Positions 1-6,165 of a stretch of DNA of 6,165 nt are shown piece after piece. The translations under genes were made by a program, and so were the position numbers. Position 1 is the stretch's first letter. Each line of letters starts with the position of its first letter. Source of the DNA: Alphaproteobacteria bacterium (lineage in GTDB: Bacteria > Pseudomonadota > Alphaproteobacteria > Sphingomonadales > Sphingomonadaceae); contig JADCGM010000026.1 in assembly GCA_020249025.1 (NCBI GenBank), positions 1-6,165 of the forward strand. Reading direction: 5' to 3'. Under the pieces are notes generated by a model. It was not told the origin of the DNA, did not search any database, and saw only the letters and a program-made list of their open reading frames with translations.

Positions 1-27
1 CGCCGCTTCGATCTTGCGCCGGCCTGA
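1..27 (+). CDS. Possible 3' end of an upstream gene (last 8 codons)
   Basis: Frame 1 from the window edge reads R-R-F-D-L-A-P-A and then TGA at 25-27. The stop lies 11 bases before the MFS start and runs into its Shine-Dalgarno sequence. That spacing is typical of two genes in one operon, so this may be the tail of an upstream plus-strand gene that is co-transcribed with the transporter. Eight codons are too few to recognise a product, and a chance open frame in GC-rich DNA cannot be excluded. Confidence 0.35.
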   Translation, partial: RRFDLAPA

Positions 28-33
28 GGAGAG
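25..33 (+). promoter_or_regulatory. Ribosome binding site of the MFS gene
   Basis: The purine-rich sequence TGAGGAGAG ends 5 bases before the ATG at 39. It contains a strong GAGGAG core complementary to the 16S rRNA 3' end. It supports ATG39 as the start and overlaps the putative stop codon of the upstream gene, which suggests translational coupling. No separate promoter can be seen in the 38 bases available. Confidence 0.75.
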
Positions 34-38
34 ACGCG

Positions 39-1403
39 ATGCCTGACGCCCGCCCGGGACAGACCGCCCCACACCCCTCCGCGCGCGCCGCCTGGCTCGG
101 TCTCGCGGTTCTCGGGCTGCTGATGCTCGCATCGACGATCAACACCGCCATCGTCTATCTCAACGTCGCCGGGCTGAAGGCGAGCCTCGAGCTGTCCGAC
201 GCTCAGGTGGGCGCGCTCAGCGGGCTCGCGCTCACCCTTGTCTCGGCGGTGGCCGTGCTGCCGCTCGGATGGCTCGCCGACCGCGTCAACCGCCTGCACC
301 TGCTCGCCGCCTGCGTCGCCATCTGGTCCGCCGCCACCGTCGGCTTCGCCATGGCGCAAAGCTTCGAATCGCTGTTCGGCTTCGCCATGGGCATCGCCAT
401 CGGCGAGGCGGTGCTGGGGCCGATCATCTATTCGCTGATCCCCGACATGTTCCCGCGCGACAAATGGGTGCAGGCCAATCTCGCGATGTATGTGATGGGC
501 CGCATGGGCGGCGCAGCCGGACTGGCGGCGGCGGGCCTGCTCGTCGGCTTCGCGACGTCGAACGCTGGCGCGCTGCCGGCTGGCCTCTCCGGCCTCGAAC
601 CCTGGCGGATCGCGATGCTGCTGAGCACCGTCGCCGCGCCGCTGCTCATCCTCTTCACGCTGATGATCCGGGTGCGCCGCGCCCGCGCCGTCGCGGCGCC
701 CGACACCACGCGCAGCGCCGGCCTGCTCGCCTATTTCATCGCCAATCGGCGCTCGATCGCCGGCGTGTTCCTCGGCTTCGGCGTCGTCTTCGCCTCCAGC
801 AACGGCACCAGCGTCTGGTTCCCGGCGGCGCTGGAGCGGCAGTTCGGGGCGACGCCCGCCGAGATCGGGGTCACGCTCGGCGGCGTGTCGGCGGCGTCGG
901 CCGCGCTCGGGATCGGCGTCGCCTTCCTCATGGCGCGCTGGCTGCGCCCGCGCTTCGGCGACGTGACGCCGATGGTGCTCGCCCAGATCGCCACGCTCGT
1001 CATCCTGCTCACGACGCCGCTGCTGCTCGTGGTCGACAGCCTCAACGCCGCCTATGCCGTGCTCGGCCTCAAGAACCTTGCGCTCACCGTCTGCCTGTCG
1101 CTGTCGCCGGCGGTGCTGCAGGTGCTGGCGCCGGGATTCCTGCGCGGCCGCGTCATCGCCATCGGCGGCGCGGTGTCGGTCGCGATCATGTCGGTGGCGC
1201 CGCTCGCCGTCGGCGCGCTCTCGGACCATGTGTTCACCGGGCCGCATGCGCTGATGTCGGCGATCGTGGCGCTGTCCTCGGGCGCCGGCCTTGTCGCGCT
1301 CGCGCTGCTGCGCTTCGGCGGGTCGGCGTTGCCGGCGACCATTGCCGCCGCGGCCGAGGCGGATGCCGCCGCCGAAGCTGCCGCGCCAGCGTCCGCTGCC
1401 TAG
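39..1403 (+). CDS. MFS transporter, spinster-like family
   Basis: A 454-residue inner-membrane protein of the major facilitator superfamily, which moves small solutes by facilitated or ion-coupled transport; the substrate cannot be read from the sequence. Hydrophobic segments are compatible with 12 transmembrane helices (roughly 19-41, 57-77, 88-107, 112-133, 150-171, 189-210, 240-262, 275-299, 311-333, 335-363, 370-394, 403-425). The loop after helix 2 carries MFS motif A as GWLADRVNR (77-85). Helix 4 carries G-E-A at 122-124 and then Y-S-L-I-P-D-M-F-P (131-139), a pattern common in spinster-like MFS proteins of alphaproteobacteria. A basic central loop lies at about 211-237. The last ~25 residues are an Ala-rich, low-complexity cytoplasmic tail. 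Length is normal for the family. The start is supported by a strong Shine-Dalgarno. The gene converges on the M19 gene and overlaps it by 4 bases. MFS membership is firm; the subfamily is a judgement by pattern. Confidence 0.9.
   Translation: MPDARPGQTAPHPSARAAWLGLAVLGLLMLASTINTAIVYLNVAGLKASLELSDAQVGALSGLALTLVSAVAVLPLGWLADRVNRLHLLAACVAIWSAATVGFAMAQSFESLFGFAMGIAIGEAVLGPIIYSLIPDMFPRDKWVQANLAMYVMGRMGGAAGLAAAGLLVGFATSNAGALPAGLSGLEPWRIAMLLSTVAAPLLILFTLMIRVRRARAVAAPDTTRSAGLLAYFIANRRSIAGVFLGFGVVFASSNGTSVWFPAALERQFGATPAEIGVTLGGVSAASAALGIGVAFLMARWLRPRFGDVTPMVLAQIATLVILLTTPLLLVVDSLNAAYAVLGLKNLALTVCLSLSPAVLQVLAPGFLRGRVIAIGGAVSVAIMSVAPLAVGALSDHVFTGPHALMSAIVALSSGAGLVALALLRFGGSALPATIAAAAEADAAAEAAAPASAA
1400..1403. 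other. Shared CTAG stop of two convergent genes
   Basis: The palindrome CTAG supplies TAG on the plus strand (1401-1403, end of the MFS gene) and TAG on the minus strand (1402-1400, end of the M19 gene). The coding regions overlap by 4 bases and there is no intergenic space, so any transcription terminator for either unit must lie inside the opposing gene. Confidence 0.9.
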
Positions 1404-2392
1404 CCCCAGACCGCCTTCGCCACCCGCAGCCAGTTGCCGCCGAGCACCTTGGCGACCGCCGCCCGGTCGAAACCGCGCGCCAGCAGCTCGGCTGCGACAT
1501 GGACGATGTCGCGGTCGTGCAGCATCGTCAGCTCGGCGGACATCGCATCGGGGAAGGTCGCCTTCATCGTCGCCAGATAGTCGTCCAGCTCCTGCCGGTC
1601 GAAGACGAAGTCGAGGCCGAGCGCGACATGGTCGACGCCGACGCGCGCCGCGACATGCTCGACATGGTCGGCGAGGCGCGCCGCCGTAGCCGGCCCGCCG
1701 AGGAACTCGCTCAGCCCGTTGATGCCGACGACGCCGCCGGTCGCCGCGCAGGCGTCGATGAGCGCGTCGGAGATGTTGCGGCGGTGCGGCGCGACCGCGG
1801 CGGCGTTGGAGTGCGAAAAGATCACCGGCATCTCCGCCGCCTCCATCGCCGCCATCGCGGTGCCGGGCGCGGTGTGCGACAGGCACAGCATCATGCCGGC
1901 GCGCCGCATCTCGGCGATGACCGCGCGTCCATAGCTCGTCAGTCCGCCGTCGGCCTCGTCATAGCAGCCCGATCCGCAATCGTTGGCGCGGTTGTAGGCG
2001 ACGAGCATCCAGCCGACGCCCCGGCGGCGGAAGGTGTCGACGAGGTCGATCCGCCCGCCGTCGAGCGGGGCCATGCCCTCGACGTCGAACAGCACCCCCA
2101 TCCGTCCGCTCTGCCGCGCCGCGGCGATGTCGGCGGCCGTGCGGACGATGGCGTAGTCGGCGGGGCGCGCCTCCAGCCAGGCGGTGAAGCTGTCGAGCAT
2201 CGCCAGATGCTCGTCCGGCCCGGACGGGCCGAAGCCGACGTTGAGCGAGATGACGTCGACGCCCGCCGCCCGCGCGTCGGCGAGCTGGGGCAGGAACCCC
2301 GTGTCCCCGGGGCGGAGGGGCATGCAGGCATGGTTGTCCCACACCAGTTCCTCCGCGACGATCACCCGCGCCTCGTCAAGACAGCTGCTCAT
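1400..2392 (-). CDS. Membrane dipeptidase-like metallopeptidase, family M19
   Basis: A 330-residue protein of the renal-dipeptidase (M19) family, amidohydrolase superfamily, whose members hydrolyse dipeptides, including some with a D-residue, at a two-metal site. Visible family landmarks: W-D-N-H-A-C (18-23), where the usual His-x-Asp metal pair reads His21-x-Cys23; Glu105 in D-V-E-G, the expected bridging ligand; His173 (L-S-H) and His194 (F-S-H-S), spaced 21 apart like His198/His219 of human renal dipeptidase; R205-N206 after the second His; Asp261 in G-L-D-F, the expected catalytic Asp; and a C-terminal G-G-N-W-L-R motif. No signal peptide or transmembrane segment is evident, so it is probably cytoplasmic, unlike the GPI-anchored animal enzyme. 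ATG at 2392 is chosen because the protein begins 20 residues before the metal motif and no start codon exists in the open frame just upstream; the Shine-Dalgarno (GGATGGGG) is modest. It follows dnaE2 on the same strand by 107 bp. The physiological substrate is unknown. Confidence 0.9.
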   Translation of the reverse strand: MSSCLDEARVIVAEELVWDNHACMPLRPGDTGFLPQLADARAAGVDVISLNVGFGPSGPDEHLAMLDSFTAWLEARPADYAIVRTAADIAAARQSGRMGVLFDVEGMAPLDGGRIDLVDTFRRRGVGWMLVAYNRANDCGSGCYDEADGGLTSYGRAVIAEMRRAGMMLCLSHTAPGTAMAAMEAAEMPVIFSHSNAAAVAPHRRNISDALIDACAATGGVVGINGLSEFLGGPATAARLADHVEHVAARVGVDHVALGLDFVFDRQELDDYLATMKATFPDAMSAELTMLHDRDIVHVAAELLARGFDRAAVAKVLGGNWLRVAKAVWG

Positions 2393-2425
2393 TCCGACCC
2401 CATCCGCCCTGCCGGCCGTGTGGAC

Positions 2426-2454
2426 AATACAGGCCTGTATCCTAGCGTTGTCCG
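2426..2454 (-). promoter_or_regulatory. Candidate promoter of the M19 dipeptidase gene
   Basis: Read on the minus strand, CGGACA (2454-2449) resembles a -35 box (4 of 6 matches to TTGACA). After a 17-base spacer, TGTATT (2431-2426) resembles a -10 box (4 of 6 matches to TATAAT). Transcription would begin near 2419 and give a leader of about 26 bases before the ATG at 2392. This is a relatively AT-richer patch in very GC-rich DNA and coincides with a perfect palindrome, which supports a regulatory role. The box matches are only fair, and read-through from dnaE2 is an alternative source of transcript. Confidence 0.4.
2427..2440. promoter_or_regulatory. Perfect 14-bp palindrome, likely operator
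   Basis: ATACAGGCCTGTAT is identical to its reverse complement, with its centre between 2433 and 2434. It covers most of the candidate -10 box and the adjoining spacer of the M19 promoter, where a bound dimeric repressor would block RNA polymerase. A shorter copy of the core, CAGGCCTGT, recurs at 2465-2473, 35 bp away centre to centre. No regulator gene is in the window, so the binding protein cannot be named; the form suits a small dimeric helix-turn-helix regulator. The palindrome is observed; its role as operator is inferred. Confidence 0.5.
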
Positions 2455-2464
2455 GGCCGGATGT

Positions 2465-2473
2465 CAGGCCTGT
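2465..2473. repeat. Second copy of the palindrome core
   Basis: CAGGCCTGT repeats the core of the 14-bp palindrome (2430-2438) exactly over nine bases. Only the inner 8 bp (2465-2472) are self-complementary here. It lies just upstream of the candidate -35 box of the M19 promoter, so it may be a weaker auxiliary site for the same regulator. Confidence 0.4.
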
Positions 2474-2499
2474 TCGGGCCGGGCGATCGCGGCGCGCGC

Positions 2500-5400
2500 T
2501 CAATGAAAATCGCGGGATTTCGGCAGCAGGCGGGCGTTGCGCGGGTGGCCGGAGGTGCGCGGGTGCTGGGGGCGGAGGAACTCGTCGGCGCGCGAGATCT
2601 GCGTCGGCACCTCGCCGCAGTCGGTGAGGCGGTCGAGCAGGTCGGTGCGGTCGACGATGCGTGTCGCCATCAGGTGGACGACATTCTCGCGGCTGCGCTG
2701 GATGCGGCCCTCGACGAGCATCAGCCGCGCCCCCATCACCGCGCGCCGCATCGCCTCGAACTGGCGCGCCCACAGCACGATGTTGGTGATCCCGGTCTCG
2801 TCCTCGATGGTGATGAAGATGGCGTTGCCGTTTCCGGGGCGCTGGCGGACGAGCACGAGGCCGGCGGTGCGCACGAACGCGTCGTGGCGCTTCGCCGACG
2901 TCTGGGCGCAGGTGGCGACGCCGGGCAGATGCGGGCGCAGCAGCGCCATCGGATGGGCTTTGAGCGACAGCCGCGTCGTCTGATAGTCGACCGCGACCTC
3001 CTCCCCGAGCGCCATGGCGGGCAGCGCCGCATCTGGCTCCGCGCCCAGTTCGGAGGCGGCCGCCGCGGCGAACAGCGGCAGCTCGTCCTTGGGCGTCCGG
3101 CGCACGTCCCAGGCGGCGTCGCGGCGGGCGAGCCCGGCCGAGCCGAAGGCGTCGGCATCGGCGAGCAGGCGCAGCGCCCGCGGCTCCAGCCGGGCGCGCC
3201 GGGCGAGATCGTCGACGTCGGCGAACGGGCCGCCGCGCGCCCGCGCCGCGACCAGCGCCTCGGCCCATAGCTCCCGGAAGCCCTCGATCTGGCGCAGGCC
3301 CAGCCGCAGCGCCGGGCCGTTCGCCGTCATCTCCAGACTGCTGTCCCAGCCGCTGGCGTTGACGTCGATGGCGCGCACCTCGACCCCGTGCTCGCGCGCG
3401 TCGCGGACGATCTGCGCGGGCGCGTAGAAGCCCATCGGCTGCGAATTGAGGAGGGCGGCTGCGAACACCGCCGGCTGGTGGCATTTCAGCCAGGCGGACA
3501 CATAGACGAGCTTGGCGAAGGAGGCGGCGTGGCTTTCGGGAAAGCCATAGGAGCCGAAGCCCTCGATCTGGCGGAAGCAGCGTTCGGCGAAGTCGCGCGC
3601 ATAGCCGCGCCGCACCATCCCCTCGACCATCTTGTCGCGGAAGGCGTCGATGTTGCCGAGGTTCTTGAAGGTCGCCATCGCGCGGCGCAGCTGGTTCGAC
3701 TCCGACGGCGTGAACTCGGCGGCGACGATGGCGAGCTTCATCGCCTGTTCCTGGAACAGCGGCACCCCGAGCGTCTTGCCAAGCACGGTCTTGAGCTCGT
3801 CGGGATCGTGCGGCGGCGCGGGCGAGGGGAAGCTGACCTTCTCCCGCCCCTGCCGGCGGCGCAGATAGGGGTGGACCATGTCGCCCTCGATGGGGCCGGG
3901 GCGGACGATCGCCACCTGGATGACGAGATCGTAGAAGCGCTCGGGGCGCAGCCGCGGCAGCATGTTGATCTGGGCGCGGCTCTCCACCTGGAAGACGCCG
4001 ATGCTGTCGCCCGCCTGGAGCATCCGGTAAACGACGGGGTCCTCCGCCGGAACGGTCGCCAGCTCCAGATCGCCGAGCCCGTGCGCGCGCATCAGCTCGA
4101 AGCCTTTGCGGATGCAGGTCAGCATCCCGAGCGCGAGCACGTCGACCTTCATCAGCCCGAGGACGTCGATGTCGTCCTTGTCCCATTCGATGAAGGTGCG
4201 GTCGGGCATGGCGGCGTTGCCGATGGGCACGGTCTCGTCCAGCCGGCCCTCGGTCAGCACGAAGCCGCCGACATGCTGCGACAGGTGGCGCGGGAAGCCG
4301 ACGAGCTTCGTCGCGAAGTCGACGAGGCGCTGGACCATCGGGTTCTCGCCGTCGAGCCCGGCCTGCGCGACCCGGCTTTCGCCGACGTCCTTGCCCCAGC
4401 TGCCCCAGATCGTGCCGGCGAGCCGGGCGGTGACGTCCTCGGTCAGCCCCAGCGCCTTGCCGACCTCGCGGATGGCGCTGCGCGGGCGATAGCAGATGAC
4501 GGTGGCGACGAGTCCCGCGCGGTGGCGGCCGTAGCGCGCATAGATGTGCTGGATCACCTCCTCGCGCCGTTCATGCTCGAAATCGACGTCGATGTCGGGC
4601 GGCTCGCGGCGTTCCTCGGAGACGAAGCGGCTGAACAGCAAGTCGAAGTTCGCCGGATCGACCGCGGTGATGCCGAGCACATAGCAGACCGCCGAATTGG
4701 CCGCCGAGCCGCGCCCCTGATTGAGGATGCCGCGCTCCTCGGCGAAGCGGACGACGTCGTGGACGGTGAGGAAATAGCGCGCGTAATCGGCCTTGCGGAT
4801 CAGCGCGAACTCTTCGGCGAGCGCGTTCATCACCTTGGGCGGCGCGCCGTTCGGATAGCGCAGCGGCAGGCGGCGGCGGACGAGCTCCTCCAGCCAGTCC
4901 TGGGGCGTCCAGCCGTCGGGCACCGGCTCGTGCGGATATTCATAGCGCAGCTCGTCGAGCGAGAAGCCGATGCGAGCGAGCAGGCGCAGGCTCTCCCCGA
5001 CCGCCTCGGGCGCGTCGGCGTAGAGCCGCGCCATCTCGCTGGCGTCTTTCAGATGCCGCTCGGCATTGGCCTCGAGCAGCGTGCCCGCGGTCGCCAGCGT
5101 GCGCTTTTCGCGGATGCAGCTGAGGATGTCCTGCAACGGGCGCTGCTCGGGGTGGTGGTAGAGTATGTCGTTGGTGGCGAGCAGCGGCACGCCCGCCTCG
5201 GCCGCGATCCGCCGCAGCCGCACCAGCCGGCGGCGGTCGGCCCCGCGATAGCGCATCGCCGCCCCCAGCCAGACCCCGCCCGGAAAGGCCGCCGACAGCC
5301 GGCCGAGCAGGCTGCCGAGCCGCGCCTCCCGCTGCGGCAGCACGATCAGCAGCAGCTCGGGGCTGGCGGGCGTCGCCCCGCCGCGGAGCGGTACGACGTT

Positions 5401-5793
5401 CGAGACGCCGTGCTCCAGCAGATCCTCGATCCGCAGCTCGCACTGGCCCTTGGGCGCGCGCAGATTGCCGGCGGTGAGCAGGCGGCAGAGCCGGCCCCAG
5501 CCGGCGCGGTTCGCCGGATAGGCGACGATGTCGGGCGTGCCGTCGGCGAAGGCCAGCCGTGCGCCGGTGACGAGCCGGAACGCGGGCGGCGGCAACCCGG
5601 CCTCGGCCGCCGCCTCGATGGCGTTCTTCAGCGCCGCATGCGCACGCACGACCCCGGCGACGCTGTTGCGGTCGGCGATGCCGAGCCCGTCGAGCCCCAG
5701 CTCCAGCGCGCGCGCGACGAGATCGGACGGGTGCGAGGCCCCGCGCAGGAAGGAGAAGTTGCTGGCGGCGACCAGCTCGGCGAAGCCGCTCAT
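2500..5793 (-). CDS. dnaE2: Error-prone DNA polymerase DnaE2 (ImuC)
   Basis: A 1097-residue, full-length C-family polymerase, the DnaE2/ImuC branch of Pol III alpha, which performs mutagenic translesion synthesis with ImuA and ImuB in the cytoplasm. Order of parts: PHP domain (about 1-230); palm, thumb and fingers (about 280-740) with the N-Q-G-R-G-S-A-A-N-S motif (358-367); helix-hairpin-helix region (about 820-890); OB fold (about 975-1050); and a conserved-style P-K-S-R-D-F-H C-terminus. Catalytic aspartates are visible as Asp402 and Asp404 in PDIDVDF and Asp551 in MKVDVLALGM. The PHP domain lacks the usual metal ligands: the N-terminal His-x-His position reads V-A-A, G-I-A-D is followed by Arg41 instead of His, and G-A-R (77-79) replaces the Gly-x-Glu. 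It is thus not expected to have the PHP nuclease activity of some DnaE1 proteins, which is usual for DnaE2. A clamp-motif-like ELPLF lies at 904-908. ATG at 5793 is chosen because the family begins at this F-A-E-L...N-F-S-F-L-R-G-A-S block; it overlaps the imuB stop as ATGA. There is no clear Shine-Dalgarno, so translation is probably coupled to imuB. Confidence 0.97.
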   Translation of the reverse strand: MSGFAELVAASNFSFLRGASHPSDLVARALELGLDGLGIADRNSVAGVVRAHAALKNAIEAAAEAGLPPPAFRLVTGARLAFADGTPDIVAYPANRAGWGRLCRLLTAGNLRAPKGQCELRIEDLLEHGVSNVVPLRGGATPASPELLLIVLPQREARLGSLLGRLSAAFPGGVWLGAAMRYRGADRRRLVRLRRIAAEAGVPLLATNDILYHHPEQRPLQDILSCIREKRTLATAGTLLEANAERHLKDASEMARLYADAPEAVGESLRLLARIGFSLDELRYEYPHEPVPDGWTPQDWLEELVRRRLPLRYPNGAPPKVMNALAEEFALIRKADYARYFLTVHDVVRFAEERGILNQGRGSAANSAVCYVLGITAVDPANFDLLFSRFVSEERREPPDIDVDFEHERREEVIQHIYARYGRHRAGLVATVICYRPRSAIREVGKALGLTEDVTARLAGTIWGSWGKDVGESRVAQAGLDGENPMVQRLVDFATKLVGFPRHLSQHVGGFVLTEGRLDETVPIGNAAMPDRTFIEWDKDDIDVLGLMKVDVLALGMLTCIRKGFELMRAHGLGDLELATVPAEDPVVYRMLQAGDSIGVFQVESRAQINMLPRLRPERFYDLVIQVAIVRPGPIEGDMVHPYLRRRQGREKVSFPSPAPPHDPDELKTVLGKTLGVPLFQEQAMKLAIVAAEFTPSESNQLRRAMATFKNLGNIDAFRDKMVEGMVRRGYARDFAERCFRQIEGFGSYGFPESHAASFAKLVYVSAWLKCHQPAVFAAALLNSQPMGFYAPAQIVRDAREHGVEVRAIDVNASGWDSSLEMTANGPALRLGLRQIEGFRELWAEALVAARARGGPFADVDDLARRARLEPRALRLLADADAFGSAGLARRDAAWDVRRTPKDELPLFAAAAASELGAEPDAALPAMALGEEVAVDYQTTRLSLKAHPMALLRPHLPGVATCAQTSAKRHDAFVRTAGLVLVRQRPGNGNAIFITIEDETGITNIVLWARQFEAMRRAVMGARLMLVEGRIQRSRENVVHLMATRIVDRTDLLDRLTDCGEVPTQISRADEFLRPQHPRTSGHPRNARLLPKSRDFH

Positions 5794-6165
5794 GCGAACA
5801 GCCCGTGGAGATACCAGGCCGGCGTTTCGGCCTCCGCGCCGTAGAGGCCGTGGCGGAACAGCCAGAAGCGGCGGCCGGCGGCGTCCTCCACCCGGAAATA
5901 GTCGCGGGTCAGCCCGGGCCTGTCCGCCGGCCGCCGCCACCAGTCGGCGGCGATGCGTTCCGGCCCTTCGGCGCGCACCACTTCATGCAGGTCGCGCCGC
6001 CAGCGGAAGCGCTGCGGCGGCCCGTCGGGAACGCCCGCCATCACCTCGATCGGCTGCGGCGGATCGAACAGGTGGACGGGGCGCAGCGGCGGCTCGCCGG
6101 GCTCGGGTTCGGGCCAGCCGGCGGGCGGCGCATCGGCCCCGGCGGCGGGCAGCGCCAACACCGCC
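5790..6165 (-). CDS. imuB: ImuB, C-terminal part (cut by window edge)
   Basis: The last 124 codons of a gene that begins beyond the right edge. ImuB is a catalytically inactive Y-family polymerase relative that links DnaE2 to the sliding clamp; its C-terminal region is known from other bacteria to mediate contacts with mutasome partners. The visible end shows the recognisable ImuB tail: a Pro-rich linker, V-H-L-F-D-P-P-Q-P-I-E-V-M, then V-P-D-G-P-P-x-R-F-x-W-R-R, E-G-P-E-R-I-A, W-W-R, T-R-D-Y-F-R-V-E-D, G-R-R-F-W-L-F-R-H-G-L-Y-G and the terminal W-Y-L-H-G-L-F-A. The polymerase-like fold and the expected clamp-binding motif are outside the window and cannot be checked. The stop overlaps the dnaE2 start by 4 bases, as expected in an imuA-imuB-dnaE2 operon. 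The GTG codon at 6161 is internal, not the true start, because the frame stays open to the edge. Confidence 0.93.
   Translation of the reverse strand, partial: AVLALPAAGADAPPAGWPEPEPGEPPLRPVHLFDPPQPIEVMAGVPDGPPQRFRWRRDLHEVVRAEGPERIAADWWRRPADRPGLTRDYFRVEDAAGRRFWLFRHGLYGAEAETPAWYLHGLFA

Noticed and set aside
1318..1400. Ala-rich C-terminal tail of the MFS protein as a frameshift or repeat expansion
   Set aside because: The frame stays open to a stop that also ends the opposing gene, and Ala-rich tails are common in GC-rich membrane proteins, so it is best read as a natural low-complexity end.
2453..2483. Rho-independent terminator after dnaE2 built from the CGGGCCGG repeats
   Set aside because: The two copies (2453-2460 and 2475-2482) are direct repeats with only short self-complementary cores, and no T-run follows on the minus strand.
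2461..2490. LexA (SOS) box in the gap upstream of the dipeptidase gene
   Set aside because: A single GTTC occurs at 2472-2475, but no second half-site lies at the 7-base spacing on either side, so it does not fit the alphaproteobacterial consensus.
2483..2490. GCGATCGC palindrome
   Set aside because: A short GC-rich palindrome without any promoter context, common by chance and as an over-represented octamer in some genomes; no role can be supported.
269..2506. 745-codon open frame on the plus strand across the MFS and M19 genes
   Set aside because: The product is dominated by Arg, Ala and His with no recognisable domain, and it spans two real genes in other frames. It is a GC-rich shadow frame.
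2393..4186. N-terminal extension of the M19 frame far into dnaE2
   Set aside because: The upstream 598 codons are an off-frame reading of dnaE2. The dipeptidase family start is at 2392, and no start codon lies in the intergenic part of this frame.
3388..5844. 818-codon open frame on the plus strand opposite dnaE2
   Set aside because: It is antisense to a full-length, clearly recognised polymerase. Its product is a charged low-complexity string without family motifs, as expected for the reverse frame of a GC-rich gene.
5794..5940. 49-codon N-terminal extension of DnaE2
   Set aside because: It overlaps the conserved imuB C-terminus and reads as Pro/Arg-rich filler. The family N-terminus and the ATGA overlap place the start at 5793.

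Overview
This is a GC-rich chromosomal window. Its gene content and protein style (an imu-type mutagenesis cassette, a spinster-like MFS carrier and an M19 dipeptidase) suggest an alphaproteobacterium, most likely in or near the Sphingomonadales. That placement rests on recognising family style and was not tested by a search.

Layout from left to right. Positions 1-27 look like the last codons of a plus-strand gene. Next comes a complete plus-strand MFS transporter (39-1403). It meets a minus-strand M19 (renal-dipeptidase-like) metallopeptidase (1400-2392) tail to tail, and the two genes share one CTAG palindrome as stop codon on both strands. A 107-bp gap (2393-2499) carries a perfect 14-bp palindrome inside a plausible promoter for the dipeptidase. 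The rest of the window is the 3' part of a minus-strand operon: a complete dnaE2/imuC error-prone DNA polymerase (2500-5793), preceded by the C-terminal end of imuB (5790-6165, cut by the window edge). The imuB stop and the dnaE2 start overlap as ATGA.

How the genes work together. ImuB (a Y-family-like clamp adaptor) and DnaE2/ImuC (the polymerase) are known partners, with ImuA, in an SOS-induced translesion mutasome. imuA and the LexA-controlled promoter would lie to the right of the window and are not seen. The dipeptidase follows dnaE2 on the same strand but appears to have its own promoter/operator, and nothing ties it to DNA repair. The MFS carrier belongs to a separate plus-strand unit. 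A link between carrier and dipeptidase (peptide or amino-acid derivative uptake and hydrolysis) is possible but rests only on adjacency.

No tRNA, rRNA, insertion sequence, CRISPR array or convincing terminator was seen. I did not find a clearly undescribed system. The points most worth a second look are the operator-like palindrome, the His-x-Cys variant of the dipeptidase metal motif, the shared CTAG stop, and a clamp-binding-like motif in DnaE2.
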